A stretch of DNA of 64,000 nt from Citrobacter telavivensis (GCA_009363175.1 CP045205.1:4340001-4404000); one strand, 5' to 3'. Positions 53,602-63,394 are shown, counted from the first letter of the stretch. Numbers and translations: made by a program. Notes: generated by a model from the sequence alone, not told the origin.

Positions 53602-55254
53602 TTATTGCCAGTTGGCTTCCCCCTTCGGCTCATACGTACTGGCATCCAGCGGTGAATTTTTCTGAATGTATTCCTTCAGCACTTCCGCATCGATAAACCC
53701 GGTGTTGACGTACCCCGGTTTGTTATCAATACGCGGATAGCCGTCGCCCCCCGTCGCGTTAAAACTGAGCGTCGCCATACGGTAGGTTTTCGCCGGGTCA
53801 ACCGGCTCGCCGTTAATTTTCAGATCGTTGAGCTTGCCGTCTTTCGCGACAAAACTGACGTTAGCAAACTGCGGATAAGCACCGGAATCCGGCTTCATCT
53901 GCGCCACGGCCGTCAGGTAGTCCGTCACGTCCTTGCCGTTCATATCGGCATACACCACCACGTTGCCGAACGGTTGTACCTTCAGCACGCTTTTATAGGT
54001 GATATCCCCGGCTTCGATCGAGTCACGAATCCCACCGCCGCTCATGACGCCGAAATCCGCACCGGTGCGCGCCATTTGTGCAGCCAGAATAAGATGTCCC
54101 ATGTTGGTCTGCACAAAGCGGACCTTGCTGCGATCGCCTTCCAGTCGGTCATTCACCGCACCGATTTTCACATCCAACTGGGCTTTTCCTTTATTCTGGA
54201 ACGGTGACAGCAGCGAGAGCATCTGCGCATTCTCAGCGATTTCCGGGGTGTAAAGTACGTGCTCACTTTTCCCGTCTTCCCAGGTCACTTTCTTCTTCAG
54301 GTTCACCGGGATCAGCTGATAGTTGACCATTTTCATCTCGCCGTTACGGAACTCAAAGTCCGCACGACCAACATATTTTCCCCACTCGTGAGCCTGCACA
54401 ATCCAGATCCCGTTCTGTTTGTCCGGCGCGCACGGCGTACCAGGCACATAATCCACCTGTTTCTTGTTTTCTTCTGCCATGCACACCGGGTCCTGTGAGT
54501 GACCACCCACAATCATCGCCAGCGCTCCGGCGGGCAGACTACGCGCCATTTCGACGTCGCCAGGCGCGTTCGAGCCGTGGTTGCCGTTGTCATAGTGCCC
54601 CATGTGGGTGGTTGCAATAATGACGTCAGGCTTTTCATTCATCTGCAGTTCCTGAATCACCACCTTTGCCTCTTCCGCTGGCTTGCGGAATTCAATGTCG
54701 GTGAAAAATTCAGGGTTGCCGATCTTCGCCGTGTCATCGGTGGTCAGACCGATAACCGCGATTTTCAGATCCTGGCGCGTAAAGATGGCCCAGGGTTTAA
54801 ACAGGCGCTCGCCGGTACTTTTCTGGTAGATGTTGGCCGAGAGGAACGGGAACTTCGCCCACTTCTCCTGCTGACGCAGGACGGTAAGCGGATTATCAAA
54901 TTCGTGGTTGCCAACCGCCATCGCGTCATAGCCAATCAGGTTCATCCCACGAAAGTCAGGCTCAGCATCCTGTAGATCTGATTCGGGAACGCCGGTGTTG
55001 ATGTCCCCACCGGACAACAGCAGGACGCTGCCCCCTTCGGAAGCCACCTCGCGACGGATCCCGTCCACCAGCGTTTTTTGCGCCGAGAGACCGTACTCAC
55101 CGTATTCGCTGCGCCAGAAATGGCCATGGTGATCGTTGGTATGCAGGATGGTGATTTTATAGGTTTTATCTTTTTCATAAGCCTGAGCAGGCTGACTTGC
55201 CAGCGTGAATGCGGCGAACAGTGCTAACGCCACACCCCGTTTCAAAAATTTCAT
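53602..55254 (-). CDS. ushA: UshA, periplasmic 5'-nucleotidase/UDP-sugar hydrolase
   Basis: This is a 550-residue secreted enzyme. The signal peptide ends QPAQA-YEKD. The N-terminal metallophosphoesterase domain has ILHTNDHHGHF, LLSGGDINTGVPESD, AVGNHEFDNPL and ATTHMGHYDNGNHG (metal ligands). The C-terminal domain binds substrate (FNATGGDGYPRID). It breaks external nucleotides and UDP-sugars for uptake, feeding purine salvage. Length equals E. coli UshA. Confidence 0.97.
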   Translation of the reverse strand: MKFLKRGVALALFAAFTLASQPAQAYEKDKTYKITILHTNDHHGHFWRSEYGEYGLSAQKTLVDGIRREVASEGGSVLLLSGGDINTGVPESDLQDAEPDFRGMNLIGYDAMAVGNHEFDNPLTVLRQQEKWAKFPFLSANIYQKSTGERLFKPWAIFTRQDLKIAVIGLTTDDTAKIGNPEFFTDIEFRKPAEEAKVVIQELQMNEKPDVIIATTHMGHYDNGNHGSNAPGDVEMARSLPAGALAMIVGGHSQDPVCMAEENKKQVDYVPGTPCAPDKQNGIWIVQAHEWGKYVGRADFEFRNGEMKMVNYQLIPVNLKKKVTWEDGKSEHVLYTPEIAENAQMLSLLSPFQNKGKAQLDVKIGAVNDRLEGDRSKVRFVQTNMGHLILAAQMARTGADFGVMSGGGIRDSIEAGDITYKSVLKVQPFGNVVVYADMNGKDVTDYLTAVAQMKPDSGAYPQFANVSFVAKDGKLNDLKINGEPVDPAKTYRMATLSFNATGGDGYPRIDNKPGYVNTGFIDAEVLKEYIQKNSPLDASTYEPKGEANWQ

Positions 55255-55428
55255 GTTTCTCTCCCTGACTCCATTTCAACCGCAGAAATTACAATTATCT
55301 GAAATAATAGTCGAATAAGTTTTCAGAATTGAGACTTCCTTCAAACCTCGTCCGCAGGTATGTTAGTCAGGTAATAATCACAATGACGATATTCCCCTAC
55401 ATCGCAAATCAGACAGAAGTGACTTTCT

Positions 55429-56649
55429 ATGGCAATGAGTGAACAAACCCAGCCAGCACCTGGTGCGTCTGCGCCAGTCGCTAAAGCGCGTACGTCGTTC
55501 GGCATTTTAGGCGCGATCAGCCTTTCTCACCTGCTTAACGATATGATCCAGTCGTTAATTCTGGCGATCTATCCGCTATTACAGTCCGAATTTTCACTGA
55601 CCTTTATGCAGATAGGGATGATCACCCTGACCTTCCAGTTGGCCTCTTCGCTACTGCAACCGGTGGTCGGCTACTGGACCGATAAGTACCCGATGCCATG
55701 GTCGCTGCCAATTGGCATGTGCTTTACGCTGAGCGGTCTGGTGCTGTTGGCGCTGGCGGGCAGTTTCGGTACCGTGCTGTTGGCCGCGGCGCTGGTCGGG
55801 ACCGGCTCTTCGGTATTTCATCCGGAATCCTCCCGTGTGGCGCGCATGGCCTCGGGCGGACGTCACGGCCTTGCCCAGTCCATCTTCCAGGTGGGCGGTA
55901 ACTTCGGCAGTTCCCTCGGCCCCTTGTTGGCGGCGGTGATCATCGCCCCTTACGGCAAAGGTAACGTGGCCTGGTTTGTCCTCGCCGCCCTGCTGGCGAT
56001 TGTGGTACTGGCGCAAATCAGCCGCTGGTACGCCGCACAGCATCGTATGAGCAAGGGCAAACCCAAAGCGACAGTTATCAATCCACTGCCGCATAATAAG
56101 GTCGTCCTCGCTGTCAGCGTCCTGCTAATCCTGATTTTCTCGAAATACTTCTATATGGCGAGTATCAGCAGCTATTACACCTTTTATCTGATGCAAAAAT
56201 TCGGATTATCGGTACAAAACGCGCAATTTCATCTCTTTGCCTTCCTGTTTGCGGTCGCGGCAGGAACGGTAATTGGCGGGCCTTTAGGCGATAAGATTGG
56301 TAGAAAATATGTGATTTGGGGCTCTATCCTCGGTGTCGCGCCGTTTACGCTGATTTTGCCTTATGCCACCCTGCACTGGACCGGTATTTTAACGGTGATC
56401 ATTGGTTTTATCCTCGCATCCGCATTTTCCGCCATTCTGGTCTATGCTCAGGAGCTGCTACCGGGTCGTATCGGCATGGTTTCTGGTCTATTTTTTGGCT
56501 TTGCCTTCGGGATGGGTGGCCTGGGAGCCGCTGTGTTAGGCCTGCTCGCGGACCATACCAGCATCGAATTAGTCTATAAAATCTGTGCTTTCCTACCACT
56601 TCTGGGGATACTGACCATATTCTTACCTGATAACCGACATAAAGCCTGA
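55429..56649 (+). CDS. fsr: Fsr, fosmidomycin resistance MFS exporter
   Basis: This 406-residue inner-membrane drug exporter has 12 helices (FGILGAISLSHLLNDMIQSL, GTGSSVFHPESSRVARMASG, GGPLGDKIGRKYVIWG). Overexpression of the E. coli homologue gives fosmidomycin resistance. Divergent from ushA across 175 bp. A perfect 11-bp hairpin follows the stop. Confidence 0.96.
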   Translation: MAMSEQTQPAPGASAPVAKARTSFGILGAISLSHLLNDMIQSLILAIYPLLQSEFSLTFMQIGMITLTFQLASSLLQPVVGYWTDKYPMPWSLPIGMCFTLSGLVLLALAGSFGTVLLAAALVGTGSSVFHPESSRVARMASGGRHGLAQSIFQVGGNFGSSLGPLLAAVIIAPYGKGNVAWFVLAALLAIVVLAQISRWYAAQHRMSKGKPKATVINPLPHNKVVLAVSVLLILIFSKYFYMASISSYYTFYLMQKFGLSVQNAQFHLFAFLFAVAAGTVIGGPLGDKIGRKYVIWGSILGVAPFTLILPYATLHWTGILTVIIGFILASAFSAILVYAQELLPGRIGMVSGLFFGFAFGMGGLGAAVLGLLADHTSIELVYKICAFLPLLGILTIFLPDNRHKA

Positions 56650-56655
56650 GTTTCC

Positions 56656-56682
56656 TGCGGCTAAAGCTAAACTTTAGCCGCA
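56656..56682 (+). terminator. hairpin after fsr
   Basis: TGCGGCTAAAG pairs exactly with CTTTAGCCGCA around CTAAA, 7 nt past the fsr stop. No T run follows, so termination efficiency is uncertain. Confidence 0.5.
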
Positions 56683-56863
56683 CGCTACGCCTGTAACCAT
56701 AAGCCTTTGCTCTGTCTCCTGCCCATTCGTTTTCCGATCCGTGCCTTTTTCGCCTCAAATTGCAGTTTTCTTCAAAATTCAACAATTATTCATAAACATA
56801 ATAATCAAAATTGTCATAAACTATTACCTGGAATTTTGGAAATCAGCTACCAAAGGAGACGGA

Positions 56864-58540
56864 ATGCATCACGCCACCCCGCTTATCACCACCATTGTTG
56901 GCGGCCTTGTGCTCGCTTTTATACTCGGCATGCTTGCCAACAAACTGCGTATTTCTCCTCTGGTGGGATATCTGTTAGCGGGCGTTCTGGCCGGACCTTT
57001 TACCCCAGGCTTTGTGGCTGATACGAAACTTGCGCCGGAGCTTGCTGAGCTTGGCGTTATTTTGCTGATGTTCGGCGTCGGTCTGCACTTTTCACTGAAG
57101 GATCTGATGGCGGTAAAGTCGATAGCCATTCCCGGCGCGATCGCTCAGATAGCCGTGGCGACGCTGTTGGGTATGGCCCTTTCCGCCATGATGGGCTGGT
57201 CACTGATGACCGGTATCGTCTTTGGTTTATGTCTTTCAACCGCCAGTACCGTGGTGCTGCTGCGTGCGCTTGAAGAACGACAGCTGGTCGACAGTCAACG
57301 AGGGCAGATTGCCATCGGCTGGCTGATTGTTGAATATTTGGTGATGGTGCTGACGCTGGTACTGCTGCCCGCCGTGGCCGGGATGGTGGAAAAAGGCAAC
57401 GTCGGTTTCGCCTCTCTGGCGGTCGACATGGGCATTACCATTGGTAAAGTTGTCGCCTTTATTGCCATTATGATGCTGGTGGGTCGCCGTCTGGTGCCGT
57501 GGATTATGGCCCGCAGTGCGGCCACCGGCTCCCGCGAGCTGTTTACCCTTTCCGTGCTGGCACTGGCATTGGGTATCGCTTTCGGCGCCGTGGAACTGTT
57601 CGACGTCTCCTTCGCGCTGGGCGCATTCTTTGCCGGGATGGTACTGAATGAATCGGAACTGAGCCACCGCGCGGCCCACGATACCCTGCCGCTACGCGAC
57701 GCGTTTGCCGTCCTGTTCTTTGTCTCCGTCGGCATGCTGTTTGATCCGCTGATTCTGATCCAACAGCCGCTGGCCGTGCTGGCAACGCTTGCCATCATTA
57801 TCTTTGGTAAGTCTGTCGCCGCCTTCTTCCTGGTGCGTCTGTTTGGTCACTCGCCGCGTACCGCGCTGACCATCGCCGCCAGCCTGGCGCAGATTGGTGA
57901 GTTCGCCTTTATTCTCGCCGGTCTGGGGATGGCGCTGAACCTGCTGCCGCAGGAAGGGCAAAATCTGGTGCTGGCGGGGGCGATTCTGTCAATTATGCTC
58001 AACCCGGTGCTGTTTGCCCTGCTGGAAAAATACCTGGCAAAAACCGAAACGCTGGAAGAACAGACGCTGGAAGAGGCCATCGAGGAAGAGAAGCAAATTC
58101 CGGTGGATATCTGCAACCATGCGCTGCTGGTCGGCTTTGGTCGCGTTGGCAGTCTGCTCGGCGAAAAACTGATGGCAGCAGGTATGCCGTTAGTGGTTAT
58201 CGAAACGTCACGCACGCGCGTGGATGAGCTGCGTGAACGTGGGATCCGCGCGGTGCTGGGAAATGCTGCCAATGAAGAAATTATGGCTCTGGCGCACCTG
58301 GATTGCGCCCGCTGGCTGATCCTTACCATCCCGAACGGCTATGAGGCCGGCGAAATTGTTGCCTCTGCCCGCGAGAAGTGCCCGAATATTGAGATTATCG
58401 CCCGTGCGCATTATGACGATGAGGTGGAGTACATTACCGAACGCGGCGCCAACCAGGTGGTGATGGGCGAGCGCGAAATCGCCCGTACCATGCTGGAACT
58501 GCTGGAAACGCCGCCTGCGGGTGAAGTGGTGACGGGGTGA
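56864..58540 (+). CDS. ybaL: YbaL, CPA2-family cation/proton antiporter with substituted core residue
   Basis: This 558-residue protein has an N-terminal membrane domain of about 12 helices (LLAGVLAGPFTPGF, GLCLSTASTVVLLRALEERQ, VSFALGAFFAGMVLNESELS). An RCK/TrkA-N domain follows (HALLVGFGRVGSLLGEKL). Relatives (KefB/KefC) are K+/H+ antiporters. At residue 158 the helix reads IGWLIVEYLVMVL; in E. coli YbaL I recall Asp in that place, and CPA2 transporters use this Asp to bind ions. The change is GAT to TAT. The rest of the frame is intact. ATG 56864 after GGAG gives E. coli length. Confidence 0.93.
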   Translation: MHHATPLITTIVGGLVLAFILGMLANKLRISPLVGYLLAGVLAGPFTPGFVADTKLAPELAELGVILLMFGVGLHFSLKDLMAVKSIAIPGAIAQIAVATLLGMALSAMMGWSLMTGIVFGLCLSTASTVVLLRALEERQLVDSQRGQIAIGWLIVEYLVMVLTLVLLPAVAGMVEKGNVGFASLAVDMGITIGKVVAFIAIMMLVGRRLVPWIMARSAATGSRELFTLSVLALALGIAFGAVELFDVSFALGAFFAGMVLNESELSHRAAHDTLPLRDAFAVLFFVSVGMLFDPLILIQQPLAVLATLAIIIFGKSVAAFFLVRLFGHSPRTALTIAASLAQIGEFAFILAGLGMALNLLPQEGQNLVLAGAILSIMLNPVLFALLEKYLAKTETLEEQTLEEAIEEEKQIPVDICNHALLVGFGRVGSLLGEKLMAAGMPLVVIETSRTRVDELRERGIRAVLGNAANEEIMALAHLDCARWLILTIPNGYEAGEIVASAREKCPNIEIIARAHYDDEVEYITERGANQVVMGEREIARTMLELLETPPAGEVVTG

Positions 58541-58559
58541 CCGTCGTTGCATCGGCTCG

Positions 58560-58652
58560 TAGGCCTGATGGCGCTTCGCTTATCAGGCCTACGTGATTAC
58601 ACAGATAATGGTAGCAGTAGGCCGGATAAGGCGTTTACGCCGCCATCCGGCA
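58560..58652. repeat. BIME between ybaL and gsk
   Basis: Two facing REP units (TAGGCCTGATGGCGC...TTATCAGGCCTAC; GTAGGCCGGATAAGGCG...GCCATCCGGCA) between convergent genes. Confidence 0.87.
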
Positions 58653-58659
58653 TAATGAC

Positions 58660-59964
58660 TTAACGATCCCAGTACGACTCTTCGAGGCTATCCTCACGCT
58701 CCGGCAGCCCACGCGTCAGACGCGGGGAGTGCTGGTTCAGTACCTGATAACTCACACGATTGGCATATTTGCACACCTGGGCTAATGACGAATAGGTCAG
58801 CCAGGTGAACGTATGCTTGCTGGAATTCGGTACATTCGAACGGTGGTAGCTGTTGGCGGTAATATCGTGCAACAGCGCCGCCAGCGCACCGTCGCCTGCG
58901 CCGTTGGTATTCATGATCTTTTCCGGGCCGCCCATATACGGAGCGATATGAGAATAGACGCGCAGCGGATTACGACAATCTTTATGACGCATGGCGCGGC
59001 TAAATTCATACTGATTGAATTCGGCAATGGCCCCCGGCAGTAGCGGATGCTGGGTTTTGCGTTTGGCTTCCTCTTCGGTAAAACCCGCCATGTACAGCCC
59101 TACCGGTCCGGCAGTACACAAGACCAGATCGACCCAGTCCAGCGCTTTGTCAGACGCCAGCAGCGGATCGTTTTCACCGGTCAACGCTTCGGCTTCTTCT
59201 TCATTCATCGCCAGAATTGAGACGTTCTCTTTCAGGAAATCCTGCCACCACTGCGGGTTATCGGCGATAACAAATTTGGTCCCGAGCGTCAGCACGACCG
59301 GCACATTGTGCTTTTTGGCATACTCAATGGCCTTCATGGTGGCTTCCGGCATCGGCTCTCCCGGCTTACAGCGCACCAGATAGGACGTCAGCACCAGCGC
59401 TGACGCCCCGGCAATCACTGATTCAGGAATGCTTTCTGCACGTAGCTGATTCATGTGCCCAGGGCTGATGGCAAAGGTACGCTCGCCGGACTCGCCAATC
59501 AGGGTAAAGCAGCGGCCAATCGGCCCGTCAACGCCCTGCAGATAGTTGAGGTCAGTACGACTGGAGGTGTTGCACAAGTAGCGGTAGGCGTAACTGCCAA
59601 TTTCAATGTTGCTGCACATTACGCCCAGCAACACCGAGCGGTCATCGGCCAGCACGGAGTAGTTGTGCATGGTGTTACCAATGGTCCCGCCGGCAAACTG
59701 ATGGGTTACCAGATTGTCACGCACCAGTTCCCGATACAACGCCTCCGCCACATCATCCTCAATCACCAGTGAATGCCCGGCGCTCAGCCCATAACGTTGC
59801 ACAAACGTATCATCCACTTTCGCTTCAATATCCACCAGCGTTTGGTCAATCCCCACCACCCATGCGGCGCTGGTTTCATTTTCAGTCTGGATTTGTTGCA
59901 GCAGCGGATCGCGTGCGTTGACGGGGAAATAGTGTTTGGATTTGCGTTTACCGGGAAATTTCAT
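58660..59964 (-). CDS. gsk: Gsk, inosine-guanosine kinase
   Basis: This 434-residue PfkB-family sugar/nucleoside kinase phosphorylates guanosine and inosine for salvage. Signatures: QFAGGTIGNTMHNYSVLADD near the N-terminus and MNTNGAGDGALAALLHDI with the catalytic Asp (GAGDG) near the C-terminus. Almost identical to E. coli Gsk. Divergent from aes, 141 bp apart. Confidence 0.97.
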   Translation of the reverse strand: MKFPGKRKSKHYFPVNARDPLLQQIQTENETSAAWVVGIDQTLVDIEAKVDDTFVQRYGLSAGHSLVIEDDVAEALYRELVRDNLVTHQFAGGTIGNTMHNYSVLADDRSVLLGVMCSNIEIGSYAYRYLCNTSSRTDLNYLQGVDGPIGRCFTLIGESGERTFAISPGHMNQLRAESIPESVIAGASALVLTSYLVRCKPGEPMPEATMKAIEYAKKHNVPVVLTLGTKFVIADNPQWWQDFLKENVSILAMNEEEAEALTGENDPLLASDKALDWVDLVLCTAGPVGLYMAGFTEEEAKRKTQHPLLPGAIAEFNQYEFSRAMRHKDCRNPLRVYSHIAPYMGGPEKIMNTNGAGDGALAALLHDITANSYHRSNVPNSSKHTFTWLTYSSLAQVCKYANRVSYQVLNQHSPRLTRGLPEREDSLEESYWDR

Positions 59965-60105
59965 GACTGTTTTTACGGGTGGCTAACGGAGCGGTGAATG
60001 GTAGCACATTCCCCTTGCGACGACAGAGTTTCAATATCGGACGAACGGATCGCAGTTTCCACGGCGGAAGTTTTTACAATGGGCCGATTTCACAAGGAGC
60101 GTTTT

Positions 60106-61077
60106 ATGAAACCGGAAAACAAACTTCCCGTACTGGCGCGCATTTCAGACGAGATGAGAGCGGTGCTGAATGTCCGACAGGACGATCTGCCGCCCTGGCC
60201 GTCCGCCGATGACGTGGCAGCCATGCGCCAACACTACATTCTTGAGCGCCGCTTCTGGAACGCGGACGCACCGCAGATGCCAACGCGTGAATATGGCATC
60301 CCCACGTGCTGGGGAGAGGTGACAACACGCCTGTACAGCCCAGCGCCAGACAGTCAGGCAACGCTGTTCTATCTGCACGGCGGCGGTTTTATTCTCGGCA
60401 ATCTGGATACCCATGACCGCATCATGCGCCTGCTGGCAAGCTATACCCGGTGCACGGTCATTGGCGTCGACTATTCGCTCTCGCCTGAAGCCCGCTTTCC
60501 GCAAGCCATAGAAGAGACCGTTGCCGCCTGTCAGTTTTTTCATCAGCAGGCGGACGACTATCAGTTAAATATGACGCGAATTGGATTTGCTGGTGATTCC
60601 GCTGGCGCGATGCTGGCGCTCGCCAGCGCGCTGTGGCTGCGCGATAAGCACATCTCCTGCGGCAACGTAGCCGGGGTGCTGTTGTGGTATGGCCTGTATG
60701 GCCTACAGGACTCGGTGAGCCGTCGGCTGATGGGCGGCGACTGGGATGGCCTCAGCCGCCAGGATTTGGAGATGTACGAAAAAGCGTATCTGCGTAATGT
60801 CGACGATCGCGAGTCGCCGTACTATTGCCTGTTCAACAACAACCTGACGCACGAGGTGCCGCCCTGCTTTATCGCCAGTGCGGAGTTTGACCCGCTGATC
60901 GACGACAGTCGTCTGCTCTTCCAGACGCTGGCGGCGCACCAGCAGCCCTGCGAATACAAAATGTATCCCGGCACGCTGCACGCCTTTCTGCACTATTCGC
61001 GCATGATGAACGCCGCCGATGACGCATTACGCGATGGCGCACGTTTCTTTACTCAGCAGATTAACGCAGCACGTTAG
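60106..61077 (+). CDS. aes: Aes, acetyl esterase (HSL family)
   Basis: This is a 323-residue alpha/beta-hydrolase. HGGGF forms the oxyanion hole, GDSAGAM holds the nucleophile Ser, and the Asp (EFDPLIDDS) and His (GTLHAFLHY) complete the triad. Aes hydrolyses short acyl esters and inhibits MalT in E. coli. ATG 60106 follows AAGGAGCG; upstream frame to 59998 is not supported. Slightly longer than E. coli Aes (319 aa). It ends overlapping hemH by 4 nt, convergently. Confidence 0.95.
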   Translation: MKPENKLPVLARISDEMRAVLNVRQDDLPPWPSADDVAAMRQHYILERRFWNADAPQMPTREYGIPTCWGEVTTRLYSPAPDSQATLFYLHGGGFILGNLDTHDRIMRLLASYTRCTVIGVDYSLSPEARFPQAIEETVAACQFFHQQADDYQLNMTRIGFAGDSAGAMLALASALWLRDKHISCGNVAGVLLWYGLYGLQDSVSRRLMGGDWDGLSRQDLEMYEKAYLRNVDDRESPYYCLFNNNLTHEVPPCFIASAEFDPLIDDSRLLFQTLAAHQQPCEYKMYPGTLHAFLHYSRMMNAADDALRDGARFFTQQINAAR

Positions 61078-62036
61078 CGATACGCAGCCGTCAGTTTCAG
61101 CATCATATCGATATGTTCCGGTGCGGCATTCAGCGCCGGAATATATTCATACTTTTTGCCGCCCGCTTCGAGGAAGACTTCTTTATTCTGCACCGCAATT
61201 TCTTCCAGCGTCTCCAGGCAATCTGCCGCGAAGCCCGGACACATCACCTGAACATGTCCCGTCCCCTTCTCACCTAACATCTTCAGCGTTTCGTCAGTGT
61301 AAGGCGTCAGCCACGGCTCACGACCAAAGCGGGACTGGAAGGTCATCATCACTTTTTCCGGCGGCAGGCCGAGTGCGGAGACCAGTTCACGGGTAGTGTC
61401 GCGACAGCGCTGCGGATAGTCGTCGCCTTCGTCAGCAAAACGCTGGGGGATACCGTGATATGACAGCAGCAGTAAATCCGGTTCACCGTGTTCAGCAAAC
61501 GAGGCACGCGCACTGCTTGCCAGCGCGTCGATATAGGCGCTGTCATCGGCATAATCGCGAATAAACGACAGACCCGGAATACGGCGTTTACGTTCCAGAA
61601 TCCGCGCCAGTTCATCCCAGACGGCGGCCACGGTTGAGCAGGAATATTGCGGGTACAACGGCAGCACGACAATGTGATCAACGTGGTTCGCCAGCAGCTC
61701 GTCCACTGCGCTTTCCAGCGACGGCGAGCCGTAGCTCATGCCCAGCGCAACCGGCGTATCCGGTAAGCGCGCGGCAAGCGCCTGCTGCTGTTGACGGCTG
61801 TAGACCATCAGCGGCGAGCCGCCTTCCATCCAGACAGACTGATAAAGCTTTGCCACGCGCGGGGCGCGCAGCGGCAAAATAACGCCGCGCAGCAGCGGCC
61901 ACCACAACACACGAGGCGTATCGACGACGCGTTTATCGCTCAAGAATTGCCGAAGATAGCGTGTTACCGCCGCCGGAGTGGGGGCATCGGGGGTCCCAAG
62001 ATTAGCCAGCAGGATACCGGTTTTCGTCTGACGCAT
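61074..62036 (-). CDS. hemH: HemH, ferrochelatase
   Basis: This 320-residue enzyme inserts Fe(II) into protoporphyrin IX, the last step of haem synthesis. LLANLGTPDAPTPAAV opens it; the catalytic His is in LLLSYHGIPQRFADEGD and the conserved Glu in CPGFAADCLETLEEI. Same length as E. coli HemH. It lies downstream of adk in the same direction, with REP DNA between. Confidence 0.97.
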   Translation of the reverse strand: MRQTKTGILLANLGTPDAPTPAAVTRYLRQFLSDKRVVDTPRVLWWPLLRGVILPLRAPRVAKLYQSVWMEGGSPLMVYSRQQQQALAARLPDTPVALGMSYGSPSLESAVDELLANHVDHIVVLPLYPQYSCSTVAAVWDELARILERKRRIPGLSFIRDYADDSAYIDALASSARASFAEHGEPDLLLLSYHGIPQRFADEGDDYPQRCRDTTRELVSALGLPPEKVMMTFQSRFGREPWLTPYTDETLKMLGEKGTGHVQVMCPGFAADCLETLEEIAVQNKEVFLEAGGKKYEYIPALNAAPEHIDMMLKLTAAYR

Positions 62037-62127
62037 TACCGCCTCTTATCGATTCAAATTGTTGATAATTGTAGCGGAAAAGCGAGTAAGAAGAACTAAT
62101 TGCTGCGAGAGGTAAGACGAGAACTTG

Positions 62128-62365
62128 CCTGATGGCGCTAACGATGCCGGTAGGTCGAATAAGGTGTTTACGCCGACATCCGGCACCCATTGCCTGATGG
62201 CGCTGTGCTTATCAGGCCTACAAAGCAGGAATACAGTTGTAGGCCGGATAAGGTGCTTGCACCGCCATCCGCCACCCATTGCCTGATGGCGCTGCGCTTA
62301 TCAGGCCTACAAAGCAGGAATACAGTTGTAGGCCGGATAAGGTGCTTGCACCGCCATCCGGCAGA
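62128..62365. repeat. REP cluster with an 89-bp tandem duplication, hemH-adk
   Basis: A degenerate REP pair (62128-62187) is followed by two copies of an 89-bp unit (62188-62276 and 62277-62365). Each unit has two facing REPs (CCTGATGGCGCTG...ATCAGGCCTAC; GTAGGCCGGATAAGGTGC...GCCATCC). They differ at only a few positions, so the duplication is recent. No gene is in this 335-bp gap. Confidence 0.9.
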
Positions 62366-62371
62366 ACGGCC

Positions 62372-63016
62372 TTAGCCGAGGATTTTTTCCAGCGCCGCGC
62401 GCACTTCAGCGACGGCCTGAGTCCCGTCAACTTTCGCGTATTGGGTGTTACCCGCGGCCGCTTCTTTCTGGTAGTAACCAATCAGCGGCGCCGTCATCTG
62501 ATGGTATTCCACCAGACGTTTACGCACGGTCTCTTCCTGGTCGTCTTTACGGGTGGTCAGCTCTTCGCCGGTCACATCGTCTTTACCTTCCACTTTCGGC
62601 GGGTTGAATTTGATGTGGTAAACACGGCCAGACGCAGCGTGCACGCGACGACCCACGATACGGTCAACGATCAGCTCATCCGGTACGTCGAATTCGAGAA
62701 CATAATCCACCACGATGCCCGCTTCTTTCATGGCGTCAGCCTGCGGAATCGTGCGTGGGAAACCATCTAACAGAAAACCGTTACGGCAATCTTCCTGCGC
62801 GATACGCTCTTTTACCAGCGCGATCACCAGCTCATCGGTCACCAGCTTGCCGGCGTCCATGATGTCTTTCGCTTGTTTGCCCAGCTCGGAGCCAGATTTC
62901 ACGGCGGCACGCAGCATATCACCGGTGGAGATTTGCGGAATACCATACTTCTCCATGATGAACTGAGCCTGAGTTCCTTTACCCGCGCCCGGAGCGCCAA
63001 GCAGAATGATACGCAT
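62372..63016 (-). CDS. adk: Adk, adenylate kinase
   Basis: This 214-residue essential enzyme catalyses ATP + AMP = 2 ADP. P-loop GAPGAGKGTQ (7-16), AMP-binding QISTGDMLRAAVKSGSELG and FLLDGFPRT, and the LID domain GRRVHAASGRVYHIKFNPPK. The start MRIILLGAPG gives E. coli length exactly; GGGGA lies upstream. Confidence 0.98.
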   Translation of the reverse strand: MRIILLGAPGAGKGTQAQFIMEKYGIPQISTGDMLRAAVKSGSELGKQAKDIMDAGKLVTDELVIALVKERIAQEDCRNGFLLDGFPRTIPQADAMKEAGIVVDYVLEFDVPDELIVDRIVGRRVHAASGRVYHIKFNPPKVEGKDDVTGEELTTRKDDQEETVRKRLVEYHQMTAPLIGYYQKEAAAGNTQYAKVDGTQAVAEVRAALEKILG

Positions 63017-63143
63017 TACGAAAATCCCCTTAAAGGTTGTCGATATTTTTAAAAAAGCGCTAAACGATACCACCATCACGCATTTGTCTCAAGGAAGCGG
63101 GGTAAGGCTGAAACGGTTAATGAGGGGAAAATGCGCGAAAAAA

Positions 63144-63384
63144 AGCCGGATGGCGGTGCAAGCACCTTATCCGGCCTACAAAAGCAGCTTTAACCGTAGG
63201 CCAGATAAGCGTCAGCGCCATCCGGCCTACAAAAGCAGCTTTAACCGTAGGCCAGATAAGCGTCAGCGCCATCCGGCCTACAAAAGCAGATTTAACCGTA
63301 GGCCGGATAAGCGTCAGCGCCATCCGGCCTACAAAAAACAGCTTTAACCGTAGGCCGGATAAGCGTCAGCGCCATCCGGCACTA
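63144..63384. repeat. tandem REP array, adk-htpG
   Basis: After one full REP (63144-63180), four near-identical units start at 63196, 63247, 63298 and 63350 (periods 51, 51, 52). Each contains a hairpin (GTAGGCC[A/G]GATAAGCG...CGCCATCCGGC) and, between units, the spacer CAAAAGCAGCTTTAACC with small variations. It fills most of the gap between htpG and adk. Confidence 0.92.
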
Positions 63385-63394
63385 CAAGCCGTTA

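Noticed and set aside
63144..63384. possible CRISPR array
   Set aside because: The regular 51-bp units include the spacers themselves, and each repeat is a standard REP palindrome; there are no unique spacers or cas genes.
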